From contig JAKZZE010000018.1 in assembly GCA_024220505.1 (NCBI GenBank), positions 930,001 to 994,000 on the forward strand: 64,000 nucleotides of DNA, in the 5' to 3' direction. Source of the stretch: Rhizopus arrhizus. Lineage: Eukaryota > Mucoromycota > Mucoromycetes > Mucorales > Rhizopodaceae. Position numbers and translations under genes: made by a program. The notes beneath the pieces were generated by a model that had not been told where the DNA came from, searched no databases, and worked only from the letters and a program-made list of their open reading frames with translations. Positions 1 to 10,820 of this stretch are shown piece after piece. Within the stretch, counting starts at the first letter, position 1. Each line of letters starts with the position of its first letter.

Positions 1-840
1 AGTTTGAGAAACAATTTTCTTTATTTTTATTACCACGTTTTATATTCTAAACCTTTTTTTAGTAGGTGAAAACATATAACACATTTAAATCACTACTCAA
101 TCATTTGAATCAGCAGCAAGCAAGATATACTAGACTATGATATTCTTTGCTTTATCAATTAAACCTTATTTAATAAAATACGAAAAATGATTATATTTTA
201 GCAGCATCTTTTTGTTTCCAAAAAAAAAGAGAGAGAGAGAGAGAGATCAGTTGCCTTAGTATGCTGATGTCTACTCTAAATCCTATATTTTGCTAAAATA
301 ATAAGCGTTAAATAAAGGCGTACAATCATAGCATTTCATTTCTCGGACAATGCTGTGCACTAAAGGTTTTAACAATGCATATAGCATCTTTTTTTTTTTG
401 TATGTTTTGCATAAACATAAACATAGCTTTTGCTCAAGAATTTCATGCTTCTTTGAGTGTGATAAACCTAAATAAGTATCAGTTTCTTACTTGTAAGCAT
501 TGGACTTGTTTGAGAAAGAGCAAAAATCATAATGAGTTGCTTTTGTAAGCTCAGAAATATTTGAGTACAAACAAGACATGTGTCATTCTTCTTGTATGTT
601 TGTGTGTGTGTGTTGAAGAGATTTATGTGAACAAGCGTTGTCTATTGGTCTGAAGGACAATTAAAGAATGTTATCTTTCTAGAGATAGAAATACTCACTG
701 AAACTTGATTTTTTTTTCTTTAAATCATGATTATCTTTCCCCTTTATGCAAAGTCTATAGTCTAGTTTTTTGTACTTTTTAATTTTCATATGAGCTTCTA
801 TTCTACCTTGAATTCCATTGGGTCAGAGTTAAACATGCGT

Positions 841-877
<37 letters not shown>

Positions 878-1834
878 GTTGCATAATTCAACTCATGCAA
901 ATTAATCTTTTTTTAAAGAAAGGGCAAATGTATTTATGAAGAGAAAGGAAAAGGTGGATAGTGTTTAGGTTTCTCAGCCAACAATTGTCTTTTTGGAGGC
1001 CAATAAAAATGATATTATAGTTACACCAAAACGCTGCTTTCTCTCTTTCTTTCTTTTTTTTTAAAAAATAGTTGTATCAACATGACGAATAAGGATGCGT
1101 GAAATTACGCCGACTGCTCCGAATTCTAATAACTAAAAGTAGTAAACCAAGTATGAAATAGACAAAACACGCGTGCATACGGTAAGACTGAGATGTTTAC
1201 AAATAACAATTACAGATTGAGAACAGTGTTTCTTTATGTCATTTAATTAGCTTTGATGAAAACAAGTTTTTATAACAAACAATGATAAACTTTGTAGTGA
1301 AACACTACAACTTATATCAACATTTCATTCAAGACCCTTTTTTGTTGTTTCTTTTTCCTTCTATATTCTTATCTTTATTATGATTATGCATATGCAACTC
1401 TGTTTCTTTGTAATCAGAACATGTTTACAAATGTTCTTGTACAATCACACAATTCTACTCCTTCTTTTTTTTTTTTTTTCAAGAAAAGGGTTTATTTTAT
1501 TCTTTTTTTTAATTGTCTTACAAAACAATTTTTTTCTCATTCGGAAATTAAAAAGATGATCTTATTCAAAGACAGAAGCCAATGAATCTTATCCATTGCT
1601 TTTCTAGGTTTTACAAAAATTCTCAATTCATCAGTCATGTCTCACACGCGCACCCAAATACGCACAGACTGTTTGACAAAAAAAAAAAAAAAACAATCCA
1701 AAATAAGTTATATATAAAAGGTAGGCGATCTATTTGGTCTTTCTTTTTTTTTTTTTTTTTTCCTTCTTTTTTTTTCTTTTTTTTTTTACTTCTTTTTCTC
1801 AGAGTACAATTTCTTTTCTATTTAATATAAAATC
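1..1834. other. gene-free AT-rich region
   Basis: I find no spliced or unspliced gene here. It holds a (GA)n run (about 229-246), a short (GT)n run near 600, a 25-T/11-A junction at 842-877 and several pyrimidine-rich blocks. The T-rich block at 1740-1800 lies just before the next start codon and is probably promoter or 5' UTR sequence of the regulator at 1835. Confidence 0.6.
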
Positions 1835-2943
1835 ATGGAAAACGAATATTATGCAACACAACAAAATTATTCTTCCGAAGAAAAAGCATTGCAAACGGAT
1901 AATAGCAATGTATTATCTTGGCCTCCTGTCTTACCTGAACAAAATCAGTCATCTAATTTTCTGAATATGTTAGCGCCTTCTGAACTTGACATGTCAAATC
2001 TTGTTGATCATTCTATCTGGCCTACAGCAACAACATCAAGTACTCCCAATGCATCAAGCTACCCACTTGAACCATTAAACAATGTCTTTGCTTCTTGGAT
2101 GCCTCAAGTCAAACAAGAATGGCCCGTACAAAATCTGTTAAACAGTCAACAAAAAGCACAAGATGCTATGTTTCCACCAACACCTCCAGAGAGTACACCA
2201 CTTACCTTTACAAACGAATTGGATGGAACAAAGAACATGGGATTCAATCCGATTCTTTATCCTATGCCACGTAAACTTTCCAGAGAGATGACACCTCCTT
2301 CATCAGCCACCAACAGTCCACCAAAACACAGTCGATGTCAGCTATCTACTTTTGACATCAAGCGTACGATACGTCGAAAGTCAGATGAGACGATAAATAA
2401 AGCGCCCACACGTACTTATCGACGCAGAGCCTCTTCACATCCATCTGTAGCTTCTGTCGTTTCACTTTCAGCTCATGAACCCGTCACTCGATATATTGAT
2501 GGCATTGAACACATTACGTTTCTTTATTCACATGAAAGACAAGTGAGAGAGTACACGGTACGTACGGATGTTCAGTCTGTCAATCTGAGTGATATATCGA
2601 TTGACTTTCGTGCACAAAATGCTGTAAGTGATGATGTCATGATCATGTCATGTATGATTTATTAAATATCAAATAGATTTATCCTAGAGCCAATGTCTCT
2701 AAAGAAGAATACGATGGAAATCGTTGGGAATACGAAACGAGCTGTAATCGTTTGGGTTGGGAACTTTGCTGGTTAAATAAAAATCAACTCTGCGGTCGTC
2801 GTGGTCTCATTCAACGTGCAGTCGATTCTTATCGTAATCGTCATGCAGAGATGAGGTCGCGTCGTGTCACACGTCAAGAAAAGGTTGCAAATGGTACACT
2901 TAGAAAGCGAAGAGTCAAGAAATCAAGTGTTTCTTTATTGTAA
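1835..2943 (+). CDS. DUF8032-type putative transcriptional regulator
   Basis: Two exons, 1835-2623 and 2677-2943, joined in frame by a 53-nt intron, give 351 residues. The first half is Pro/Ser/Thr-rich, with a TPPSS stretch and a basic RRKS/RRRAS region near residues 180-210. From about residue 218 a conserved domain begins with YIDGIEHITFLYS. It continues across the splice junction with IYPRA, GNRWEYE and RGLIQRAVDSYRN. From memory this matches the fungal DUF8032 domain found in large low-complexity proteins that are suspected regulators. The C-terminus is strongly basic. DNA binding is an inference. The start is the first ATG after the T-rich 5' block. Confidence 0.75.
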
Positions 2944-3231
2944 ATTCTCTATTAAATTGTATTTATTAAATCATCTTTATGCTTCAACAAATAATGTTTC
3001 ATTTTCAATTGACAGCAAAACGTGTGTTCTAGACTGTAAAACACATTTTTTTATGTCATAAATGCTAACCATTCCTAATAAAGATCCAAGATGTGTGTTA
3101 CATTCTTCAAATACTCAATGATGCCACTGAATGGACGAGATATGACATCACAGTGAAACTTTTTTTATTGTCAAATAAAAAGAGGCTTTGTTTCTCTTTT
3201 TAATATAAATTATGCAAAAAGATGTATTATT
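2944..3231. other. convergent intergenic spacer
   Basis: This 288-nt spacer lies between the 3' ends of the DUF8032 gene (+) and the LOC1-like gene (-). It is AT-rich with AATAAA-like motifs near 3076 and 3173. No gene is seen. Confidence 0.5.
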
Positions 3232-3884
3232 TTATAATGCAAATCTAACTCTCTTCTTCACCTTCTTTTCTTCAACCTACAACACACAACATGAGCATCA
3301 TTTCTTTTTTTCTTTCTTATTCCTTATACCTCAACCGGTCTCTCATTTTTACTCTTCAATTTCTGCTTTCTTAATTCTATCTTCTTTTTCTTTTTCGCTT
3401 CAAGATATTCTTTTTTTACTTGTTCCTATTAAACACAGTCAATATAACCACTTGATCTCTTCTTTACTTACCAATTCATCCTTTTTCTCTTCTTTTTTCA
3501 ACTCTTTTTGTTGGTCTTTTTCTTCAAGTACTTTTGCAACTTTTAACTATGCATCAATAAGTCTTGGTTGATCCTTCAACAAATTTTTTTTTTCTTTACT
3601 CTTTTAGCAAGTTTTTTTGCTTCTTTTTCATCTTCTTTTTGTGAAGCTTTTTGTATTAATTCAAACATGAGATTCTATTCTTGAGCTGAATTAATAAAAA
3701 GGAATCAAAATAATCTTGTCAATTACCTTATTTGCATATTTTGGATTATCTAATTCTGATGTTCCCTTCACACGTCTTTTGTTTTTTCCAAACTTTTTCT
3801 TGGATATTCTCTTTGTTTTGTCCTATCAATGACTGTTATTAAGTTGTATCAATATAAAAATAAAATTCAATTTACGTTGCCCAT
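3232..3884 (-). CDS. small basic LOC1-like ribosome-assembly protein
   Basis: This gene is hidden because it is cut into six short exons: 3876-3884, 3727-3822, 3600-3674, 3472-3546, 3330-3425 and 3232-3276. All five introns are phase 0, four of 53 nt and one of 46 nt, and the joined product is 131 residues. It starts MGNDKTKRISKKKFGKNKRR, has a Lys/Glu-rich helical middle, and ends VEEKKVKKRVRFAL. The basic head, charged coiled middle and short KKxxFA-type tail recall the nucleolar Loc1 protein (60S assembly and RNA export), but sequence support is weak because of the Lys/Glu bias. The consistent phases and intron sizes make the gene itself likely. The T-rich open frame on the other strand is its shadow. 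Confidence 0.65.
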
Positions 3885-4142
3885 TAAAATATAAAAGAGA
3901 ATTAGAGTGAAGAATAAAAAATAAATAAATAATATTAAAAAAAAAAAAAAAGGAGTGGCTTTGATCCAATGGTTTAATGTCAGATGGGTACTTTATTGAT
4001 GCAAATGTACAGATAGCATAAGGATCTGGTATCATAAGAGAGAAGATATGTTTAAAAAAAGAAGAAGCTGAAAGAGGAGGAGGATAAAGAGAAAAGGAAA
4101 GGAGAGGGGAGGAGAAGGGATTTTACAGTGGGTTAGATTTAG

Positions 4143-5266
4143 CTAAAAATGAGTACGTTTATGAGCTATTGTTTCTTCTTTTGATTCAGGTACAAGCCTT
4201 TTTTGATTGTTATATAAATGTTTATCATTCACATATGAATAAGGCGGTGATGCATAAGCAGATGTTATATTCTGTTGATTACTTTCATTTACTAAACGAG
4301 TTGTTAATCTCATGAGATCATCTAAAGAATGGGGTTGGTTTGTAGTAGGTTTTTGAAGTGCTTCTGTTAATAATAAACGATATTTAGGTGACAAGGATCG
4401 AATGTAACGATTGAGTAAAGAAGGATCATAAAGATTCATACAAGCATTTTTTGAAAAAGTGCCAAACTTTTCATTGAATTCACTGATTGGATCAAATTCT
4501 TTCATTTGCAGTTGTAATAAATATTCAGCATATCTTTCTTGACGATAAGTCACTGGTTTTTTATCAATCTTATCTGGGAATTGATGCAAATAAGCAGCTT
4601 TGGCCTCTGACCAAATTGAATATCTGTTGACCAAGTTCTCTTTGACCCAAAGAGTATATTTTGGTGGTACAGCATGAACCAATAAGAATTTCCATACATC
4701 ATTCAGTGAAAGATGATTTGATTGAGCAAAATCATTTGCCGTCTTTTCAAATTGTTCAAGAAATTGAGTAGAAGATAAATGTTTCATGTTCTTTTCAATC
4801 TTATCATTCATTGGCTGTAATCTTTCACTGTCATTCACTTGTACTCTTGAATTAAACATCATTCTTTGTTCAACTTCTGTTGTAAAGAAAGTTAAAATTA
4901 AAATTTGTGAGTTCACACTTTACCTTCTTTAATAATCGGTTTATCCAATTCAGTTTGTTTTATTTCACTAAAATTTAATCTGTTCTTTTCACTGACAGTG
5001 TCTGATAAATCAATCGTTTGAATCATTTTGATTGGATTTGTCAATTTAATGACACCAACCATCAGATTTAAACTATCAAATTGATTGACAATGTCATTCA
5101 ACGCGATTTTTAATTCTTTCGCGTCAGATTGAGTGAATGCATCAAGCAAATCTTTTGTACTCTTTAAGAATTGTTCACTATTTTCTACAAGTGAACTTGT
5201 AATCTTGATTAATCTTTCTCTTGATAAATTTTGTGTTTGTAAACATGAGAAATCAATGTCTGTCAT
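4143..5266 (-). CDS. stand-alone Gag-like (Ty3-type capsid) protein
   Basis: Two exons, 4924-5266 and 4143-4876, separated by a 47-nt intron, give 358 residues. The N-terminal ~110 residues are helical. From about residue 160 the protein resembles the retrotransposon Gag/capsid core, with alternating aromatic and charged helices (WSEAKAAYLHQFPDK, FDPISEFNEKFGTFSK, LLNRYIRSLSPKYRLLL). No CCHC zinc knuckle follows, and no protease, reverse transcriptase, integrase or LTR is seen nearby. A clean intron and an intact frame suggest a host gene derived from Gag rather than a live element. An orphan Gag fragment is the alternative. Its function is unknown. Confidence 0.65.
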
Positions 5267-6432
5267 TTTACTAAATAAAGTAGGAAAAAGAAAGAAAAAA
5301 AAGAAAAAAAGAAAAAAGTTATTTAAATACAAAATAAACATCAAAGAAAAACATAGATCAACCAATCAAAAGTAAATGATATGTTCCTTATATGTAGACA
5401 GTGTTATTTCAAAGAAGAAAGATACCGTTTTTAAATGTTTTCTTTTCTCTCTCTTATCATGTAAGGATCGTACTTTTATTAACTTTTTTTGTTTTGTTAT
5501 TAAACTAAATAAAGAAATCAATTTAATACACATAAAAATGTCGTATTCACCCTTTATTATTTCCTGACTGTCGTATGAATTCACTCAAAATGAATGATTT
5601 GACTGGACGTTATAGATCACACAGTTTACACCGTGTTATCTCAAACCCTAAATCATATCATTATTGGTTTGTATCGCACAGGCCTCTCTTTAATAAAGGG
5701 ACTCTCATTATTTGGCTTTATTAAACAAGACCTATTTCACAGATTCTCTTAAACACGATTCATAAACATGACGAAAAAAAAAAAAGGGAGAAAGACATGT
5801 ACAATTAAAAGGGAGGGGGGAAGTTCAAGAGAAGAGAATGTTTAACAAGAAAAGGTTAAATTAAAAAAAAATAGTTTGACTAATGAAAGCATAAGGATAG
5901 GATAGTATTTATCAAGTTTTTTTTTTTTATTTATGCATAAACAAAAAACTCGATTTGAATGTATGAGTTTTATGTTTTTGTTTCATTTTATCGCCTATAA
6001 AAAGTTACACAAGGGCAGCATTATCTTGTGTACGTGAATTCACGTAAGAAAGTTAAAAGGAGAATGGTATTGAATAAACATGAAATCTTTTGCAGGTTAC
6101 TCCTTTGTTAATGACGAAATGACGCGTAAAAAAAAAAAAAAAAAAAAAAAAAAAGTGCTTTGTGGCTGCAAAGGCGTCTTGTTTGCCATTTTGATCAAGA
6201 AATGCATACATATTTTAAATAAAAGTTTGATTTACAAAAAAAAAACTCACAACTTTTTTTTTTATATGCTTCTTGTTTCGTTCCATGCTTTTGTGTATTT
6301 GACAAGCGATAGCAAATTCAATTTGAAGATGGAGAATAAAGAATACGTACTGACCTTGAGTTGTAAAAAAGAAAAAAAAATATTTATCCCGTTTTTTTTA
6401 TTTTTTTTATTTTTTTTTAATTGACAACAAAA
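5267..6432. other. divergent intergenic region between Gag-like and rhomboid genes
   Basis: This 1.17-kb AT-rich region contains a CCAAT-like motif on the + strand at about 5361-5366, A-runs near 5770 and 6130, and T-rich tracts just before the rhomboid start. Short open frames on both strands at 5366-5584 are low-complexity and do not look coding. Confidence 0.5.
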
Positions 6433-7377
6433 ATGAATAGATTTCTTTCATTAGGAAATGTGGCTAGGTTAGCCAGTACCAATCTGATTACCAAAGTGCC
6501 CTGTCGAACGTATATCAGACCTCACTATTACAACAATTCACTTTCAGAAGCAGTCAGACAACAACAGAACCCGCTTAAACGAATCAGTCGTCGGCTTAAC
6601 AATATGGATCCCAACAAGGTGCTTTGGACAATCATTGGCACCAATCTGGGTGTCTTTCTCGTCTGGACCTATGCCAAGAATAGTTACAGTCAGTTTGGCG
6701 ACGCACGTTGGTTGAATTTCATGTATAGACACTTTACAGTCTCTGAAGCTTCGTTTGACAGTGGACGCTATTATACACTCTTGACCTCAGCCTTCTCACA
6801 CAACTTACTTCCTCACTTGGGTATGAATATGTTTGTGCTCTATTCGATGGGTCAAGGTGTCCTTGAGGCCATCGGCCCCTCTCGATTTTTGCTACTCTAT
6901 GCAGGTGCAGGTCTCTGTGCTTCACTGACAACACTTGCCTATAAAAAATACATTCGACCTTCTTTGGAAAGAAGCAAGTATGGATATCATCAACGTGGTC
7001 GACATGAATTTTCTTTGGGTGCATCTGGATCGATTATGGGTTTAACAAGCTTTTTTGCTTGTGCATGTAAGTCTTTTTCGTATTTCACCAAGAACGGATG
7101 GCTGTTAATCATTTATAGTTCCAAGAGCAACCTTTTTAGTATTCTTTATTATCCCAATGCCAGCGTTTGCTTGTGTGGGTCTTTTTGCTGCGTATGATAT
7201 TTACTTGGCGAGTAGTTTGAATGTGAGTTGTCATGATATGTGATGAACAAGTGTACTTATATTATACAGTCTGGTATTATTGACAGTGCAGCACATGTTG
7301 GTGGAGCTGCTTATGGTTTAGGCTATTGGTTTTTGAGAGTGAGACCGTTATTGAAGGCAGGTAGATGGAGAGTGTGA
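6433..7377 (+). CDS. PCP1: mitochondrial rhomboid protease (PCP1/PARL family)
   Basis: Three exons, 6433-7066, 7119-7222 and 7270-7377, give 281 residues. The first ~50 residues are basic and Ser/Asn-rich, as expected for a mitochondrial presequence. Membrane helices follow. FSHNLLPHLGMNM is the rhomboid HxxxxHxxxN-type motif near residues 121-133. The catalytic serine is S198 in GASGS, and the catalytic histidine is H255 in DSAAHVGG, in the last exon. PARL/Pcp1 rhomboids cleave inner-membrane proteins such as fusion GTPases and cytochrome c peroxidase. The start is the first ATG before the presequence; an upstream TTG was rejected. Confidence 0.9.
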
Positions 7378-7534
7378 AATGTGAAATAAAATCGGATGAT
7401 ATGGTTCCGTTGGGAATGTGGATAAAGATTCATAATCCATCCGATTTAAGGGCACGGATAAAATTGCGCTACTTGAATCTCATTTATAACCAAAATTTTA
7501 AACTCAAAATATCTCTGTGTGAGAATCGAATTTT

Positions 7535-8492
7535 TTATTTTCTCTTCCAAATCGCAATCTTTTCTTTACCAATTCTGGATGGATGACCTTGAGCATCTTT
7601 GATAAAAAGCAAGTCAAAGTTGGAAGATAATAGGTCCTTGTATCTAAAAAAAAATCAGAAAGGAATAAGATTAAATCATTTTTTTTTCTATAAGCATTAC
7701 AATGATTCATTCACAGCAAAAGGGGGTCCACCTTCATGAGTGTCAATTGGGAACATGAGTGTGATCAATACACCGTCTTTTTTAATAATCTGGGCATATC
7801 TTGAGGCCCAAGCAGGTCTAAAGTCAGGTGGTAATGCACAAAGAAATCTATCGTCATGTAAGTCATGTTCTACGTACAAGTTATTTCTTTACGTGTAATC
7901 ATAAGCAAGATCATATCCTTCATTAGGAACATCAAACTTGAAAAAATCAGCACATATAAATTGATAATTGTGATCAGTTGCATTTGGATGATTCTATTAT
8001 TTTGTTTTTAAATTGAATTCATCTGCTAAATTTCTATTTAATTTCTACTTTACCTTGTGAAGTAAGTCAACACAAGTAGGACTTAAATCCATACCAGTGA
8101 CATGTCTATTCTCATTTGCTAAAAACACAACATCATAACCTATCCTAACATGAGAACAGAAATACACGTACAGAATTGATTATGTACCCGAACCACATCC
8201 AGGTACGAGGGCTTGTCCATGCTTTGGAATGAGAGAACAAGCATCTGGATTGTCAAACAAGTCAACTAAAGCAGGACTAGGTTTACCAGCATCCCAAACA
8301 GTGTCCCCTGTTTCCCATAAGCCATCCCAATTTGTATTATCTAACACTTGTTGAGCACATAACTATAATTATTATTATCGTATTCTACCCTTCATTCTGT
8401 TCAATAAAGAAAAAAAAAGTAGTCAAGCTCCTTTAATTCACGGTATTTATAAGTTTTTGAATTAAAATTTGAGTCATCCAATTTAAACCCAT
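7535..8492 (-). CDS. TPMT-family S-adenosylmethionine methyltransferase
   Basis: Six exons (8442-8492, 8188-8362, 8054-8139, 7893-7993, 7701-7847, 7535-7643) give 222 residues with closing phases. Visible motifs are NWDGLWETGDTVWDAGKPSP, PGCGSGYDVVFLA (SAM-binding motif I), an acidic GMDLSP, FDVPNEGYDLAYD, FLCALPPDFRPAWA, LITLMFPIDTHEGGPPF and a C-terminal IAIWKRK. This order is typical of the thiopurine/thiol methyltransferase family (TPMT; plant HOL-type thiocyanate methyltransferases). The substrate cannot be read from sequence; small thiols or halide/thiocyanate are possible. The first exon is the weakest part: its donor is GTGAAT, and another ATG at 8477 is in frame. A Tc1/mariner element begins only 84 bp upstream and may have displaced the promoter. 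Confidence 0.85.
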
Positions 8493-8575
8493 CTAAAAAT
8501 GCAAGACATTTCTATTGTGTCGAAGTTTTAACTTTAATTTTGAAACGCAAAATTATTCTCAAAAAACAATATATA

Positions 8576-8789
8576 CATTGGCCAGCAAAACCGTTCGCAC
8601 AAAACGTATTTTTTTCTTTTTGCATCTTTTGCGACATATTACGCTTATTAAGCGCTACCTATAATACATATTGTCTAAAAGTACAAGCTTTCGGCTTTCT
8701 GATGACATATAATACATCACCCTAAGCGTACCCTAACCCGTAATACAGACAATCAAAACTCAAAGGTACATTCGAACGGTTTTGTGGCC
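8576..8789 (+). repeat. left terminal inverted repeat, 214 bp
   Basis: The repeat begins CATTGGCCAGCAAAACCG and ends CGAACGGTTTTGTGGCC. The inner end is thus an inverted copy of the outer motif GGCCA(G)CAAAACCGTTCG, so the repeat has small inverted repeats of its own. It matches the right repeat at 213 of 214 positions. Confidence 0.95.
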
Positions 8790-8960
8790 TCGCTTGAGAA
8801 GTTTGTCGGTTGCGGTAAACGCAGTCACTGTACCCTCCAATTCTTCCGAAACTTCCGATGCTTACTAATTCACCACTGCGCATTATTTTTCTACTTTTTT
8901 CTTTTGTCATTCATACATCCTCATTTCGACATCTCGACATCTAGCAAGTAATTACCCAAC

Positions 8961-9970
8961 ATGCCCAACCATCGACAGAAGATCACAAGAACACCACTGA
9001 GTTTTACCTTCGTCAAGGCTTTTCTTATCATAAAATTGCAAAGATAGTCAAAGTATCATCTACTGTTCGCTTAGAATTAGATTTGCCTGCTCGAAATGAC
9101 AAAGGCGGCAGACCAAAAGCGCTTGATAAACGGGAGCAGCAGCATCTCGTTCGTGCTGTAACAACAAATGGACTCGAAAACGCTGTACAAGCACAGCAGT
9201 CGTTGGAGCAGAACTTGGGCAAGTCAGTTTCTGTAGATACTGTACGTAGGGCATTAAAGATGCTGGTTTGGTTCCATTTGTCAAGCCAAAGAAACCTTTA
9301 ATTAATGAAAGAAATAGAAAGAGGAGGCTCCAATGGGCTCGTCAGCACATTCACTGGACAGTAAGCGATTGGATGAACGTCATATGATCTGACGAAACCA
9401 AAGTCAATCATTTTGGGTCCGACGGAAAGTCTTATGCATGGAAAGTACCAGATAAACCGTTAAAAAAGCACCAGGTTCGTGAGACAGTGAAGCATGGGGG
9501 AGGTTCTATAATGGTATGGAGCTGTATTAGCTGGTATGGCCCAGGCTATATTGTGGATGTGGGCAAGTGCATGATAAAGGACGTCTATTTGGAGGTTTTA
9601 CAAGGTGATTTGATGAAGTCTTTGGCTTGGTATATGGAAAAAAGCGGAAAATCTACAGATGGATTCATCTTTATGCAGGACGACGACCCCAAACATATAG
9701 CTAAAGTCGTATCAAAAGGGCTAAATGAGCAAGAATTTCATGTAATGAAATGGCCACCAGACTTAAACCCAATCGAAAACATGTGGCAATTGCTTAAAAG
9801 ACGGTTGTTTAGAAACTATGCCTGTCCTCCATGTGGTATACATGAGCTATGGGACCGTATAGGACACTTGGTACCAAATCACAGCTGAAGAATGCCAAAA
9901 GTTTATTAAAAGTATGCCAGATCGATGCCGTGCAGTTATTGAGGCTGATGGGTTTTATATTGGATATTAA
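8961..9970 (+). pseudogene. Tc1-like transposase, broken
   Basis: The reading frame is recognisable but interrupted. A helix-turn-helix region (YLRQGFSYHKIAKIVKVSS) is read in a frame offset from the ATG at 8961. A one-base frameshift follows near 9258-9262. Then comes a catalytic-domain start (SDETK) preceded by TGA at 9385-9387, where Trp is usual. The second catalytic Asp lies in FMQDDDPKHIAK and the third acidic residue in PDLNPIENMW. A second frameshift near 9868-9872 precedes EECQKFIKSMPDRCRAVI and the stop at 9968. By direct count there are 31 residues between the second Asp and the Glu, against 34 in Tc1. This copy cannot encode an intact transposase. Confidence 0.9.
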
Positions 9971-10008
9971 ATAAACTTATTTTAACACATTTTGATTTCA
10001 AAACATAT

Positions 10009-10222
10009 GGCCACAAAACCGTTCGAATGTACCTTTGAGTTTTGATTGTCTGTATTACGGGTTAGGGTACGCTTAGGGTGATGTATTATATGTCATCAGA
10101 AAGCCGAAAGCTTGTACTTTTAGACAATATGTATTATAGGTAGCGCTTAATAAGCGTAATATGTCGCAAAAGATGCAAAAAGAAAAAAATACGTTTTGTG
10201 CGAACGGTTTTGCTGGCCACTG
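10009..10222 (-). repeat. right terminal inverted repeat, 214 bp
   Basis: This is the reverse complement of the left repeat, with one mismatch close to the terminus (G instead of T). The outer end reads GGTTTTGCTGGCCACTG and is followed by the TA target duplication. The inner end carries the inverted GGCCACAAAACCGTTCG copy. Confidence 0.95.
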
Positions 10223-10224
10223 TA

Positions 10225-10554
10225 ACTGTCTGACTTTTATTTATCGTCTTTCTATCCAACTCCTAAGCAAATACCGTACTGCCTATCACATTACAATATC
10301 GGATGTCGGTAATATAAAAATAGGTACTCACATGAGACGGGGTGTGTGTGAAACGATTTAAAGTTTTTCAGAGAGAAAAAACGTTCCTTTTAACCCTCTT
10401 TGGTTCTTTCGTATTCCCATCTCCCACGTTTCTTTCTCCTACTTATTTCTTTCTCTCTTCCTTTTCTTCTCCTCTTCTTTCATTTCTTCTTTCTCTCTCT
10501 TTCTCTCTCTCTCCTTTTTTATAACTATATCATCTCCTTTCCTTTATAAATATC
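10225..10554. promoter_or_regulatory. pyrimidine-rich upstream region of the Zn2Cys6 gene
   Basis: After the transposon, this 330-bp stretch holds a long CT-rich block (about 10400-10520). It ends in TTTATAAATATC just before the start codon. CT-rich stretches before the start are common in fungal promoters. No specific operator is recognised. Confidence 0.4.
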
Positions 10555-10789
10555 ATGAATAATAACATTAATGTACCTTTGGAAAATGTGGCTGTCAAGT
10601 TGAATACGGATAAAACAAGACGTAAGAGACTCAAGGTGATTAGTGCCTGTTGTGAATGTAGAAGGAAAAAGACAAAATGCAATGGTGAAAAGCCTTGTAT
10701 TGGTTGTATAAAGACAAATGTTGAATGTAAATACGCCAATAGCAATCACACTCAACAGCAACAGCACCAGCACCAGCACCAGCACCAGC

Positions 10790-10820
<31 letters not shown>

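Larger units (their letters stand above)
8576..10222. mobile_element. Tc1/mariner-type DNA transposon, 1647 bp, decayed transposase
   Basis: The element is bounded by TA dinucleotides (8574-8575 and 10223-10224), the expected target-site duplication for this superfamily. Its ends are 214-bp inverted repeats, identical except for one base (third position). Between them lies one Tc1-like transposase gene with frameshifts and a stop, so the copy is non-autonomous. It sits between the TPMT-like gene (-) and the Zn2Cys6 gene (+), inside their divergent upstream region. Confidence 0.93.

Noticed and set aside
1582..1964. Two overlapping + strand frames with long Phe or Lys runs
   Set aside because: They translate homopolymer tracts of the upstream region and overlap the start of the DUF8032 gene in a different frame.
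3212..3571. Open frame on the + strand rich in Phe and Ser
   Set aside because: It is the antisense shadow of the Lys/Glu-rich LOC1-like exons on the minus strand.
4143..5266. Gag-like gene as part of a full LTR retrotransposon
   Set aside because: No LTR pair, protease, reverse transcriptase or integrase motif was found in the flanking kilobases.
5366..5584. Open frames on both strands
   Set aside because: Low complexity, no partner exon and no conserved motif; each is the mirror of the other.
9083..9888. Two separate intact genes inside the transposon
   Set aside because: The two open frames are pieces of one transposase separated by a frameshift and a stop codon.
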